From NCBI GenBank assembly GCA_026417795.1, contig JAOACP010000020.1, positions 1 to 38,603 on the forward strand: DNA of 38,603 bases. Reading direction: 5' to 3'. Position numbers and translations under genes: made by a program. Source of the stretch: Thermanaerothrix sp. (GTDB lineage: Bacteria; Synergistota; Synergistia; Synergistales; Synergistaceae). Every line of letters starts with the position of its first letter. The stretch's first letter is position 1. The notes under the pieces were generated by a model. It was not told the origin of the DNA. It was given only the letters and a program-made list of their open reading frames with translations, and did no database searches. Positions 1 to 8,498 of the stretch are shown one piece after another.

Positions 1-13
1 AAAGATCCCTGCC

Positions 14-75
14 TTCGTTTAGATTTTTACATGAGGCAACCCGTCTCGTTCGTTTAGATTCTTAAGAGAGGCAAC
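14..75. repeat. Imperfect direct repeat of 27 bases at the 3' end of pdp
   Basis: Two copies of a 27-base unit lie at 14-40 and 49-75, 35 bases apart, with about 23 of 27 positions identical (shared core ttcgtttagatt and shared end gaggcaac). The copy at 49-75 holds the last codons and the TAA stop of pdp on the minus strand; the other copy lies just downstream in the 3' untranslated region. It looks like a small tandem duplication of the gene's tail. Confidence 0.75.
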
Positions 76-1396
76 ATAGGGGATAAAGGATGTCCCCCAC
101 CAAGGGGATGGGGTCTACCGGGTCTTTAGAAACCGCCAAAGAACCACTGAGCGCCTCAGCGACTTCCTCCGCAGATCCCTTAGTCCTGCCTAGAACCTCC
201 AACAACACATCTCCTCTGCTCACCGCCTGCCCCACCGAACAGTGAACTTTTATGGCCACCCCGTGATCAATGGGATCTTCCTTCCGCATGCGTCCGCCGC
301 CCAGCGCCCGGAGGGCCTCCCCTATAGCCCTGGTGTCAATCCTGGCCATAAAACCTTCTTCTCTGCAGACCACGCAGGCCCGCTCCGGCGCCAAAGGCAA
401 CAATTGATCCCAGGTGGAAGGGTCGGTAACATGGGGGTCTCCACCCTGGCGCTCCACCATCATGGCAAACCTCTCAAGGGCCAAGCCATCATCCAAAGCG
501 CGACGGCACATATCAAGGGCCTCATCGGGATTTGATGCTTTACCAGCCAAAAGCACCATCTCCCTGGCCAGCAACAGGGAAACCTCCCTTGTTGAACTGG
601 GGCCCTGCCCCATAAGCACCTCAAGTGCCTCCCGCACCTCCGCCGCGTTGCCAACCCAGCTACCTAAGGGCTGCTCCATGCTGGTAAGCACCGCCCTGCT
701 CGGATGCCCAAGGGAACTAGAAAGATCCACCAGGAGCCTTCCAAGGGCCGTGGCACCCTCGTAGGTTTCCATCAAAGCCCCACGTCCCCATTTCACATCG
801 AACACAAAGCCATCGGCACCTCCAGCTATCTTCTTGCTGACGATGCTGGTGGCGATCAGCCCCATAGAAGGAACCGTGGACGTGACGTCCCTGAGGTGGT
901 ATAGCTTCCCCTCCGCAGGAGCAAGCTGAAGCGAGTGGCCGCTTACCGCACAACCTATCTGGGTCACCTGGGCCTTGAAATCCTCTATGGATAGGTGCAT
1001 GTTCATCCCCGGTATGGATTCCAGCTTGTCCACCGTGCCTCCGGTAAATCCAAGCCCCCGACCGCTCAACTTCGCCACCGGAATTCCAAGGGATGCCACC
1101 AGGGGGACCAAAACCAAGGTAACCTTATCACCAACTCCCCCGGTGCTATGTTTGTCCACAGAAAAACCCACCGCTGGAAGTTTAAACACATCTCCAGAGT
1201 GGGCAAGGGCGGTGGTTAGGTACGACATCTCCTCCACCGTAAGCCCCCGTATAAAGGCCCCCATCAGCCAGGCAGCAGCCTGATAGTCCTTCACCGAACC
1301 GTCCATGAGGCCCCTTACAAAACCCTCTATATCAGATCTGGAGTGCTCCCCTCCATCCCTTTTCACTTCGATGAATTTGAGGATGTTAAACCCCAC
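62..1396 (-). CDS. pdp: Pyrimidine-nucleoside phosphorylase
   Basis: The 444-residue protein matches the usual length of the thymidine/pyrimidine-nucleoside phosphorylase family, which splits uridine or thymidine with phosphate into the base and (deoxy)ribose-1-phosphate in the cytosol. Visible family signatures are VKRDG at residues 11-15, the phosphate-binding DKHSTGGVGD at 81-90, SGRGLGFTGGT near 110-120, and LRDVT followed by SKKIAGGADG near 175-195. The start is GTG, with GGAGG nine bases upstream inside the end of pnp, so the two genes overlap by 11 bases and are probably coupled. With pnp next door the pair covers both purine and pyrimidine nucleoside phosphorolysis; no phosphopentomutase gene is present here. 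The tail of the gene is partly duplicated downstream. Pdp versus a stricter thymidine phosphorylase cannot be settled by eye. Confidence 0.93.
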   Translation of the reverse strand: MGFNILKFIEVKRDGGEHSRSDIEGFVRGLMDGSVKDYQAAAWLMGAFIRGLTVEEMSYLTTALAHSGDVFKLPAVGFSVDKHSTGGVGDKVTLVLVPLVASLGIPVAKLSGRGLGFTGGTVDKLESIPGMNMHLSIEDFKAQVTQIGCAVSGHSLQLAPAEGKLYHLRDVTSTVPSMGLIATSIVSKKIAGGADGFVFDVKWGRGALMETYEGATALGRLLVDLSSSLGHPSRAVLTSMEQPLGSWVGNAAEVREALEVLMGQGPSSTREVSLLLAREMVLLAGKASNPDEALDMCRRALDDGLALERFAMMVERQGGDPHVTDPSTWDQLLPLAPERACVVCREEGFMARIDTRAIGEALRALGGGRMRKEDPIDHGVAIKVHCSVGQAVSRGDVLLEVLGRTKGSAEEVAEALSGSLAVSKDPVDPIPLVGDILYPLCCLS

Positions 1397-2222
1397 TCTT
1401 CATCACCTCCAAAAAGGCAGGCAGAAGCTTACATAGATCCACGGTGGCCCTCGATACCTCCGACAGGACCTCTTCATGGGTCAGTTTGGTCTTAGAAATC
1501 CCCGCCGCATAATTCGCCACGCACGAAAGGCCCAAAACCCTCATCCCCATGTGTCTTGCGGCTATCACCTCGGGCACCGTCGACATTCCCACCAAGGTTG
1601 CACCCAACCTTTGCAGCATCCTTATCTCCGCAGGGGTTTCAAAACTAGGACCCGGCATGGCGGCGTAAACCCCCCTGCCGATCACAACCCCAACCCGGGA
1701 TGCAGCCCGCTCCATCATGTCCATCAAGACCCTGTCGTAGGCCTCCGTCATATCCGGGAACCTTACACCCCAACGATCCTCATTGGGACCCATCAGAGGA
1801 TTTGCCCCCATAAGGTTTATGTGGTCCTCTATGAGCACCCACTGACCCGGCGAGTAAGAGGTATCGATGCCGCCGGAGGCATTGGTGACAACAAGCGTCC
1901 CAGTTCCCCATTCCCCCATGACGCGGACTGGGAACACCACCTCTTCCATCGAATACCCCTCATAGTAATGAACCCTACCCTGCATAACCCCAATGGTAAG
2001 GCCGTCAATGTTGCCTATCCGCAAAACCCCCTGGTGCCCCGGAGCAGTGGATCTGGGCCACCAAGGGATCTCCTCATAGGGTATGGAAACCGGGTCTTTC
2101 AAGATTTTAACGAAGTCCCCCACCCCGGATCCCAAAACCATCACAACGTCGGGGGCGGAAGGAACCAGCTTCTTAAGGGTCCCAAGCGCCTCAAGAACCT
2201 TGTCCCTAGGTGTCACTGGCAT
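1386..2222 (-). CDS. Purine nucleoside phosphorylase, trimeric (class I) type
   Basis: This 278-residue enzyme belongs to the trimeric inosine/guanosine phosphorylase family. Signatures are GSGVG near the N-terminus, GRVHYYEGY, TNASGGI, GPSFETPAE, GMSTVPE and an Asn before YAAG, the residue that in this family accepts the 6-oxopurine ring. It should release hypoxanthine or guanine and (deoxy)ribose-1-phosphate. The ATG chosen shares its A with the upstream stop (TGATG). The AAGGGAG ribosome site sits only three bases before this ATG, so a GTG at 2216 (nine-base spacing) or a TTG at 2225 are possible alternatives. The gene lies between xer and pdp. In this genome it could also act on methylthioinosine made by MtaD (see findings), but that is inference; the family call itself is firm. 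Confidence 0.9.
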   Translation of the reverse strand: MPVTPRDKVLEALGTLKKLVPSAPDVVMVLGSGVGDFVKILKDPVSIPYEEIPWWPRSTAPGHQGVLRIGNIDGLTIGVMQGRVHYYEGYSMEEVVFPVRVMGEWGTGTLVVTNASGGIDTSYSPGQWVLIEDHINLMGANPLMGPNEDRWGVRFPDMTEAYDRVLMDMMERAASRVGVVIGRGVYAAMPGPSFETPAEIRMLQRLGATLVGMSTVPEVIAARHMGMRVLGLSCVANYAAGISKTKLTHEEVLSEVSRATVDLCKLLPAFLEVMKSGV

Positions 2223-3112
2223 CAACTCCCTTGCGATCTAGGATGACTTCTGTCATAGACATCTCTGAGTTCCAGGTCGAAATGGGTATATACTTCGGTG
2301 GTCCTAACCGACGAGTGCCCCAAAAGACACTGAAGGGCCCTCAGGTCCATGCCGTGCCTTAGAAGATGGGTAGCACAAGAATGGCGCAGCACATGGGGGT
2401 GAAGCCTCGACGAAGCTATGCCGGCTTTCGTTCCCCTGCGTCTTATGATCTTCCACACATCCTCCCGTTTAAGCCCCTTGCCCCCATTGGAAAGGAAGAC
2501 TGGGCCGTCGGATGATCCCCGCATGGAAAGATACCGCTCCAAGGCCTTGCGGGGCTCACCAACCAAAGGCAACACCCTAACCTTTTCTCCCTTGCCAAAA
2601 ACACGAACGGTACCGGAGGACAGGTCCAAATCCCGCATGGACAACCCGCACAGCTCTGAGGCCCTAAGACCGCACCCATAAAGCAACTCTATTATAGCCC
2701 TGTCCCTTACGTCCAAAACCCCTTCTCCTGACGTGGCCTCAAGGAGCCGCGCAACCTCCCCCTCTGTCAGAATCGAAGGCATCGCAGAGGGTTTGGAGGG
2801 CAGCATCGGCACCTTGCCGGGCTCCTCCCCGCACTCCCCGAGGAAACGGCTTAAAGACCTTATACAAGCTCCAGCCCTCTGAACCGAGCTCTTGGCATAG
2901 CCCAACCGCTGAAGGTCAACGAGGAACAGAGATACCGTTTCGGGATCCGGCGGGATGGCGTCCCTGCCTCTTTTTGCGCAAAAATCGGCATACTTAATGA
3001 GATCCAATCGGTACGCGGAGATGGTGTTACCACTTAAGCCTCTCTCCAACGCCAGGTATTCCAGGAAAGACCCCATCCGGGGATCCATCGGAAAGTTTAA
3101 GCCATCTACCAT
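2222..3112 (-). CDS. xerD: Xer-type tyrosine recombinase
   Basis: The product, about 296 residues, is a tyrosine recombinase of XerC/XerD length that resolves chromosome dimers at dif sites during division. The N-terminal SAM-like core-binding domain (about residues 10-95, with LALERGLS and NTISAYRLDL) is followed by the catalytic domain. Active-site residues are Arg in GCGLRASEL, Lys in the GKGEK region, His and Arg in HPHVLRHSC, His in LLGHSSV and the nucleophile Tyr in TTEVYTHF. I chose the ATG at 3112 because AGGTGA lies eight bases upstream; a GTG at 3124 overlapping the NUDIX gene is possible. It sits in a housekeeping run (nudix, fmt, def), with no attachment site or other mobile gene nearby, so it is a chromosomal Xer protein rather than an integrase. 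XerD versus XerC is not certain. Confidence 0.88.
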   Translation of the reverse strand: MVDGLNFPMDPRMGSFLEYLALERGLSGNTISAYRLDLIKYADFCAKRGRDAIPPDPETVSLFLVDLQRLGYAKSSVQRAGACIRSLSRFLGECGEEPGKVPMLPSKPSAMPSILTEGEVARLLEATSGEGVLDVRDRAIIELLYGCGLRASELCGLSMRDLDLSSGTVRVFGKGEKVRVLPLVGEPRKALERYLSMRGSSDGPVFLSNGGKGLKREDVWKIIRRRGTKAGIASSRLHPHVLRHSCATHLLRHGMDLRALQCLLGHSSVRTTEVYTHFDLELRDVYDRSHPRSQGS

Positions 3113-3116
3113 GGCC

Positions 3117-3701
3117 TTAATCACCTACAGGTGGAGTTGTAATGCAAAGATCCCTCATGGAATTTACAAACCACAGGATGGCCAGGATCGTCTTACCATC
3201 CAATATCTCCCCACTTGAGACCATCCCTAAAGCAGCTTCCACGGTGACCGCATGAACCTTCACGAACTCATCGTCATCGCAATCCAATGGATCTTGCACC
3301 AGTTCCTTGCCTACGAATATGTGAATCTCCTCATCACAAAATCCGGGGGAGGGGAAAAAAGAAGGGCCCCTTTCCAGGACACCGACCCTACAGCCGGTCT
3401 CCTCCCGGAGCTCCCTTTGAGCAGCCCCAACTGGATCCTCTCCCTCCTCAAGAAGTCCTGCGGGGATCTCCCAGATCACCTTCTTGAGCGGATGACGATA
3501 CTGGCGGATCAGCAGTATTCGCCCATCGTCCAACACCGGCAAAACCGCAACCGCCGGCCTATGAATAGCCACCTCCCGGAAGGTGGTCCTTCCATTGGGC
3601 AGCTCAACCTCATCCCTGGCCACCGATACTATCTTGCCTTCGTAGAGCATCTCCCTTTGAAGGAACCTCTCGGACAGATTGGAATCGGACAAGAAGATCA
3701 C
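3117..3701 (-). CDS. NUDIX hydrolase, ADP-ribose pyrophosphatase type
   Basis: The 194-residue protein carries a complete NUDIX box: Gly, five residues, Glu, seven residues, then RELREETGC, within GLLEEGEDPVGAAQ and what follows. The order (YEGKIVSVARDEVELPNG N-terminal strands, then VAVLPVLDDGRILLIRQYR, then the box) is that of the ADP-ribose pyrophosphatase (NudF/YqkG) subfamily, which cleaves ADP-ribose to AMP and ribose-5-phosphate with magnesium. The last box position is Cys rather than an aliphatic residue. The start is GTG with GGGAG six bases upstream; only three bases separate it from the fmt stop. In many bacteria this gene lies beside xerD, as here. The exact substrate cannot be read from sequence. 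Confidence 0.88.
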   Translation of the reverse strand: MIFLSDSNLSERFLQREMLYEGKIVSVARDEVELPNGRTTFREVAIHRPAVAVLPVLDDGRILLIRQYRHPLKKVIWEIPAGLLEEGEDPVGAAQRELREETGCRVGVLERGPSFFPSPGFCDEEIHIFVGKELVQDPLDCDDDEFVKVHAVTVEAALGMVSSGEILDGKTILAILWFVNSMRDLCITTPPVGD

Positions 3702-3704
3702 CTC

Positions 3705-4625
3705 TCACTCCCAACGGCAGTCCACCTCGTAGGACCTTAAACCAGCCAACCAGGACTCCCCTGACATGGGCCTTTTCCCATCCGGCTGTACCTCCAAAAG
3801 GATAAGACCCCGCTGGTCGTTGCACGCCACCACCGGGAGTTTACCCCTTAAATAGCCATTTCCTGCCTCAAGGCCAGGGGGGAGCTGATGATCTATGGAT
3901 GCCTTAAGGATCTTAACCCGTTTCCCGTTGACCGTAGACCAAGCCCCGGGGCGAGGTGCAAGGGCCTTAATCATACAAAGGATTTCAAAAGCCCCCTTTC
4001 GCCAATCAACCCGGGTCTCTTCGTTGCTGATCTTTGGGGCATAAGTGGGTTCCCCCGCCTGAGGAACCGGGCTGAACGAATGGGGGTCCTTTAGAAACTC
4101 AGCGGTCATCTCCGCGGAGAGCGACGCCAGCTTGGCCATGAGGGTTCCCGCATCATCGGAATCATCTATTATGCTTCGCCGCTGCATGAGCACTGGCCCC
4201 GCGTCCATCTCCTCCACCAACCGGAACAAGGTGACGCCGGTCTCCCTAAGCCCCATCCAAAGAGCCCGCTGGATAGGGGCGGCCCCCCTTAAAAGGGGTA
4301 AAAGGGATGGATGAAGGTTTAAACACCCAAACCTTGGAAGGCTAAGCAAGGGCTCCCTGATGAAGAACGAACAATCCACCACAAAAAGGGCGTCCAACCC
4401 TTGGTTAGCAAGGGAGCGGACGCTCTCCAGGGGAGAGGATGTCCGGAGCACCCTTATCCCCAACCGGGAACAAGCTGCTTCAACATCCGTGGGCCTCTCC
4501 TTATACCCTCTGCCGGCGGGCCTTGGGGGCTTGGTAAGAACCCACTGAGGGTACACCCCAAGATCCGCAAGTCCATTAATCCAAAGAGCACCAAAGGGAC
4601 CAGCGCTTAGGATTCCCCAGTTCAT
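3705..4625 (-). CDS. fmt: Methionyl-tRNA formyltransferase
   Basis: Fmt formylates the methionine of the initiator tRNA using 10-formyl-tetrahydrofolate. The 306-residue length is normal. Seen here are the N-terminal formyltransferase domain with RPAGRG near residue 37, the catalytic region NLHPSLLPLLRGAAPIQ (Asn and His of the active site), the catalytic Asp in EEMDAGPVL, and a C-terminal OB-like domain from about residue 205 (LAPRPGAW, NGKRVKI). The ATG overlaps the def stop as ATGA, so the deformylase and formyltransferase are translationally coupled, a very common arrangement. The C-terminal end is slightly short but no truncation is evident. Confidence 0.94.
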   Translation of the reverse strand: MNWGILSAGPFGALWINGLADLGVYPQWVLTKPPRPAGRGYKERPTDVEAACSRLGIRVLRTSSPLESVRSLANQGLDALFVVDCSFFIREPLLSLPRFGCLNLHPSLLPLLRGAAPIQRALWMGLRETGVTLFRLVEEMDAGPVLMQRRSIIDDSDDAGTLMAKLASLSAEMTAEFLKDPHSFSPVPQAGEPTYAPKISNEETRVDWRKGAFEILCMIKALAPRPGAWSTVNGKRVKILKASIDHQLPPGLEAGNGYLRGKLPVVACNDQRGLILLEVQPDGKRPMSGESWLAGLRSYEVDCRWE

Positions 4626-5107
4626 AGCTCCTCCGTGGACCTCTTCTTAAGCTTGGATGTTATAATATGCCGCCTCATGGGGGAGACATGGTCTATAAGA
4701 AGCTTACCCTTGAGATGGTCTATCTCGTGCAAAAACACCCTGGCAAGGAAGCCTTGAACCTCCATCTCCCTTAAACTGCCGGTCTCATCTTGAAAACGCA
4801 CCCGTATCCTGGTGGGCCTATGAACTTTCACGAAGATGCCCGGGAAGCTAAGACACCCCTCTTCCCCTTCTTCGTCGCCATCTGCCTCAAGGACCTCAGG
4901 ATTTATAAGAACGTAGCGATCCCCATGGTAGTCAATGACCGCCAGACTCTTGGATATGCCCACCTGGGGCGCCGCAAGCCCCACCCCGTCCTTGGCATAC
5001 ATGGTGGCCCACATGTCAGCCAAAAGTCCGGACAGGTCAGGCCCAAAGTCCTCCACCGGGCTCACCGGCTCCCTCAAGACCGGATCTGGGAACACCCTAA
5101 TTTTCAT
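4622..5107 (-). CDS. def: Peptide deformylase
   Basis: This 161-residue metalloenzyme removes the N-formyl group from nascent proteins. All three deformylase motifs are intact: GVGLAAPQVG at residues 41-50, EGCLSFPG with the metal ligand Cys85, and HEIDH with ligands His127 and His131 and catalytic Glu128. An upstream in-frame ATG at 5134 would add nine residues, but it has no ribosome site, whereas the ATG at 5107 follows AAGGGAA by about six bases and gives the standard N-terminus (KIRVFPDPVLR). It is the first gene after the S1 gene terminator, so it probably leads the def-fmt-nudix-xer-pnp-pdp run, though I see no convincing promoter in the 81-base gap. Confidence 0.95.
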   Translation of the reverse strand: MKIRVFPDPVLREPVSPVEDFGPDLSGLLADMWATMYAKDGVGLAAPQVGISKSLAVIDYHGDRYVLINPEVLEADGDEEGEEGCLSFPGIFVKVHRPTRIRVRFQDETGSLREMEVQGFLARVFLHEIDHLKGKLLIDHVSPMRRHIITSKLKKRSTEEL

Positions 5108-5147
5108 TATATTTCCCTTAATATTACGCGACATGATTAGAGCTTAA

Positions 5148-5169
5148 GGGCCGGTCCGAAGACCGGCCC
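5148..5169 (-). terminator. Hairpin with UUCG loop downstream of the S1 gene
   Basis: A perfect 9-bp GC-rich stem (5148-5156 with 5161-5169) closes a four-base loop that reads UUCG, closed by C-G, in the minus-strand RNA, a very stable tetraloop. It lies 20 bases after the S1 gene stop. The following bases (ttaagctct) are only a weak U-tract, so termination may be partial or Rho-aided and some readthrough into def is likely. Confidence 0.6.
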
Positions 5170-5188
5170 GTGCACCTCCATCCTATGA

Positions 5189-6688
5189 TTACTGATTAAG
5201 GTTCAGGTGATCTCCTATGGTGAAGGTGAACTCCTCCTGCTGGGGGAAGAGCTGCTTTGAGGAACCGTGAGACTCCTCCCTGGAAGGACGGCGCTTCCTC
5301 TCCTCCTTGCGCTCCTGGACCGGTTCCTCCTCCAGGGCCCTCAAGCTCAAGCGTATGCGCCTTTCCGCAGGGTTAACCTCCAATATCTTGGCCTGTACCT
5401 CCTGTCCCTCCTTCAGGACGTCGGAAGGCTTCTCCACCCTCTGACGGCTCAGCTGGGAGATGTGGATGAGTCCCTCAACCCCATCCTCCAGCTCCACAAA
5501 GGCCCCAAAATCAGCCAGCCGCACAACCTTGACGTTAACCACCTGATCCTTGGAGTACTTCTCAGCAACACCGCTCCAGGGATCGTTGAGCTGCTTGAAG
5601 CCCAACCCTATCCTGCGGCGGTCACCGTCCACCTCAAGGATCACCACCTCAACCTCCTGCCCCTTCCGGAGGACTTCCTTGGGGTGCTTCACCCGGCTCC
5701 AGCTGAGGTCACCTATGTGGATAAGCCCCTCAACCCCAGGCTCTATCTCCACAAAAGCACCGAAGTCCGCCAGGTTGGTGACGATCCCCTTGGTCCTTTG
5801 GCCAACGCTCCACCGGGAGGTTACGTTAACCCACGGATCCTCCTGGGCCTGCTTAAGGCTCAGGGATATCCGGTTGTTCTCCCGGTCTATGCCTATCACC
5901 TTGACCCTTACCCTATCACCCTTCTGAACTATATCCTTGGCCTTGGCCCCCCTCTGCCAGGACAGCTCGGTCACGTGAACCAGCCCCTCAAGGGCTCCAA
6001 GGTTAACGAAGACGCCGAAGGAGGTCACGCTGCTCACATCCCCCTCCAGGATGTCACCCTCGTGAACGTTGGCGTAGAAATCCTCCCGCAGCGACGAGAG
6101 CTCCTCCTCGAGGATGCTGCGCCGGGAGAGAACCAGGCGGCGCTTCCGGCGGTCCTTCTCCACCAACTTGACCGGGAAGGTCTTGCCCACCAGGTTGGAG
6201 GGGTTAATGCCACGCCCCTCTTCTGCCAGATGGGAGATGGGGATAAAACCCTCGAGGCCACAGCAGTCCACTATAAGGCCGCCCTTCACCTTCCGGATGC
6301 CTTCCACCTCTATGACATCCGATTGGGCCAGCTTCTCCTCCAGTACGTTCCAACGCTCATCGAACTCACAACGCCAACGGCTCAGGTTAAGCTGGGCCTC
6401 CTCACCCTGCCCCACGTTGGTAACCTGAACCCTTATGCGATCCCCTATCTGGGGCTCCCCGACCTTCTCAACTATGGCCCGGTGGGTCCACTCGCGCCGG
6501 GGCAAGAAGCCCTCGCACTTGTAACCCACGTCCACAAGCCAACCGTCCTCCCGGGCATCCACCACCGTGCCCTCCACAACGCTGCCCCGATGTATGTTCA
6601 CGGAGTCAATCTGCTCCATGATGCTCTCCATCGTCTCAGGCTCCGGATCACACACTCCGGAATTGTTAATCATCGACTCGTCCACCAT
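5189..6688 (-). CDS. rpsA: S1 RNA-binding domain protein (ribosomal protein S1-like)
   Basis: The product is about 499 residues with five S1 (OB-fold) domains at roughly 34-104, 121-189, 209-279, 295-365 and 382-450, counted from the chosen ATG, followed by a charged, disordered tail of about 45 residues. The last three repeats carry the classic pattern FGAFV(E/N) ... EGL(I/V)H(I/V)..LSW. Such proteins bind mRNA and help load it on the ribosome. E. coli S1 has six domains; five or fewer are usual elsewhere. The ATG at 6688 has AGGAGG ten bases upstream; a TTG at 6724 would overlap ispH. The gene follows ispH by 22 bases; in many Clostridia the two are one fused protein, so the linkage is old. 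A stable hairpin follows the stop. Confidence 0.9.
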   Translation of the reverse strand: MVDESMINNSGVCDPEPETMESIMEQIDSVNIHRGSVVEGTVVDAREDGWLVDVGYKCEGFLPRREWTHRAIVEKVGEPQIGDRIRVQVTNVGQGEEAQLNLSRWRCEFDERWNVLEEKLAQSDVIEVEGIRKVKGGLIVDCCGLEGFIPISHLAEEGRGINPSNLVGKTFPVKLVEKDRRKRRLVLSRRSILEEELSSLREDFYANVHEGDILEGDVSSVTSFGVFVNLGALEGLVHVTELSWQRGAKAKDIVQKGDRVRVKVIGIDRENNRISLSLKQAQEDPWVNVTSRWSVGQRTKGIVTNLADFGAFVEIEPGVEGLIHIGDLSWSRVKHPKEVLRKGQEVEVVILEVDGDRRRIGLGFKQLNDPWSGVAEKYSKDQVVNVKVVRLADFGAFVELEDGVEGLIHISQLSRQRVEKPSDVLKEGQEVQAKILEVNPAERRIRLSLRALEEEPVQERKEERKRRPSREESHGSSKQLFPQQEEFTFTIGDHLNLNQ

Positions 6689-6710
6689 ACCTCTCCATCC
6701 TCCTCGCGAC

Positions 6711-7550
6711 CTACAGTTTCTCAAGCCTTTCTATCAATTCCCGGATTAACCAGTCCGGCGTGCTCCCGCCGGCGGCCAAACCGATGGAACCCCTTCCTCT
6801 AAGCCACCCCAGATCCAGCTCATCCGGATGCTCTATCCACAACACCGAGGCCCCGGCCTCCTGCGCTATCTGAACCAGCTTCCTGGTGTTGGCACTGTTC
6901 CTCCCGCCTATCACCAGGATGCCATCCACCATGGACGCAAGCTCACATACCGCCCTCTGCCGCTCAAGGGTGGCGCTACAGATGGTATTATACACTCTAA
7001 CCTCAGGAACGATACCCACAAGAGCCTTGGCCACGCTTGAAAAAACTTCCATTTTTTGCGTGGTCTGGCTCAGAACACCCACCTTGGCAAAGCTAGATAA
7101 CTTAGGAAGGGCAGGATCGCCGTCTCCGGACACCACCACCGCAAATCCCTTCACAAATCCCAGTATCCCCCTGACCTCTGGATGCTCCCCATCCCCCACT
7201 AAGACCACCGGGTATCCCTCTGCGGAGAGATCTCTAGCCCTCTCCTGAGCTTTCCTCACGAAGGGGCAGGTACCATCTATTACCTCCCCGCATTTCCGGA
7301 ACGCCTCCTCCAACAGGGCTGGAGCTATGCCATGGGCCCTTACGAAAAGGGGAACACCGGGGGGAACCTCATCCAAATCATCCACCACAACTAACCCCCT
7401 AGCCTTAAGGCGCTCCACCTCTTGGGGGTTGTGAATAGGACTGCCTATGGAGTAAACCCGCCCACGCTCCTCCAAGGCCCTCTCCAATGCCTCTATGGCC
7501 CTCCTGACTCCGAAACAAAGACCCGTTGGATTTGCCGCAAGGACCTTCAT
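6711..7550 (-). CDS. ispH: 4-hydroxy-3-methylbut-2-enyl diphosphate reductase
   Basis: IspH makes IPP and DMAPP from HMBPP, the last step of the MEP isoprenoid pathway, using a 4Fe-4S cluster. The 279-residue protein has the three cluster cysteines, Cys12 (GLCFGV), Cys95 (DGTCPFV) and Cys191 (NTICSAT), and the substrate-binding His40, His73 and His123 with catalytic Glu125 (GDGEHPEV). The TTQ motif near 163 and the C-terminal GGSTPDWLI also match. Its ATG overlaps the miaA stop as ATGA. Downstream lies the S1 gene, its common neighbour or fusion partner. DMAPP made here is also the substrate of the upstream gene product MiaA, so the pairing makes metabolic sense. Confidence 0.95.
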   Translation of the reverse strand: MKVLAANPTGLCFGVRRAIEALERALEERGRVYSIGSPIHNPQEVERLKARGLVVVDDLDEVPPGVPLFVRAHGIAPALLEEAFRKCGEVIDGTCPFVRKAQERARDLSAEGYPVVLVGDGEHPEVRGILGFVKGFAVVVSGDGDPALPKLSSFAKVGVLSQTTQKMEVFSSVAKALVGIVPEVRVYNTICSATLERQRAVCELASMVDGILVIGGRNSANTRKLVQIAQEAGASVLWIEHPDELDLGWLRGRGSIGLAAGGSTPDWLIRELIERLEKL

Positions 7551-8497
7551 AGCCCGTCCTCCATCCGACGCAGAACCTCCCCCCGGACCTCTTGAAGAAG
7601 CGTTTCCGGGGACACCAAGGAAAGATCGTACCAGCGATACACAGGGAACCGCTTAAACCACGTCATCTGACGCCTGGCAAATGCCTTGGTGCAACGCACG
7701 TCTAGCGCCATGGCTTCCTCAAAGGTCATCTCCCCCTTGGCCCAGGCGACCAACTCCCTGTACCCAAAACCCTGCATGGACGGCAATCGTTCGTCAAAAC
7801 CGTTCGAGAGGAGCCAAAGAACCTCTTCCGGATAGCCCGATTGAAACTGCTTCTTCACCCTTTCCTCTATGCGTCGATACAGCTCATCTCTTGGCCTGTT
7901 CAGCCCTATGTAGATCATCCGGAAACCGCCTGATGAAGGAGGGTTATTCCGATACCACCAGGTTGGGGGTTTACCGCTGGCTTTGTATATCTCAAGCGCC
8001 CTGACTATCCTATGAGAATCATTCGGATTTATGCGGGCCGCCGAATCGGGATCCAACGACTTAAGCTCCTCGTACATGGCGCCCCTGCCCCGCTCCTGCA
8101 TCTCCAACTCAATGGCACGGCGAACGTTCATATCCGACGGAAGATCCGACAAAACCCCACCCTCAAGGGCCTTGAAGTAGAACGGCGTGCCCCCCGCCAA
8201 TATGGGCACCCTCTGGCGCTTAAGTATCCTTTCCACCGCATCGGAAGCGCACTTAACGAAGTCCGCCACGGAGAAAACCTGATCCGGATCCGCAACATCT
8301 ATGCAGTGGTGGATTATCTTGCGCCTAACGTCCGGTGAAACCTTGTCTGTCCCAACGTCCAGATAGCGATATATCTGTCTTGAGTCCACGGAGATTATCT
8401 CCCCGCCCAACTCTTCCGCAAGAAGCAAACTAAAGTCCGTCTTTCCCACCGCCGTGGGACCTATTATCGCTGGCAAAACAACGGCTCGATCTCTCAT
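7547..8497 (-). CDS. miaA: tRNA dimethylallyltransferase
   Basis: MiaA adds a dimethylallyl group from DMAPP to A37 of tRNAs that read UNN codons. The protein (316 residues) has the Walker A-like GPTAVGKT near the N-terminus, DSRQIYRYLDVGTDK with the catalytic Asp, HHCIDV and AGGTPFYFKAL, and the C-terminal RRQMTWFK tRNA-contact motif. The ATG at 8497 has GGAGG four bases upstream, one base after the mutL stop; a TTG at 8521 is less likely. The mutS-mutL-miaA order is widespread in bacteria. The gene end overlaps ispH by ATGA. Confidence 0.95.
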   Translation of the reverse strand: MRDRAVVLPAIIGPTAVGKTDFSLLLAEELGGEIISVDSRQIYRYLDVGTDKVSPDVRRKIIHHCIDVADPDQVFSVADFVKCASDAVERILKRQRVPILAGGTPFYFKALEGGVLSDLPSDMNVRRAIELEMQERGRGAMYEELKSLDPDSAARINPNDSHRIVRALEIYKASGKPPTWWYRNNPPSSGGFRMIYIGLNRPRDELYRRIEERVKKQFQSGYPEEVLWLLSNGFDERLPSMQGFGYRELVAWAKGEMTFEEAMALDVRCTKAFARRQMTWFKRFPVYRWYDLSLVSPETLLQEVRGEVLRRMEDGL

Positions 8498-8498
8498 T

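Noticed and set aside
2222-3112. Tyrosine recombinase as a sign of an integrated element.
   Set aside because: Its size and sequence are those of chromosomal Xer proteins and the neighbours are housekeeping genes; no attachment repeats, tRNA or cargo are seen. I also saw no dif-like site.
5267-6802. A 511-codon plus-strand frame opposite the S1 gene.
   Set aside because: It is the antisense shadow of a GC-rich repeat protein gene; the minus-strand product has five clear S1 domains.
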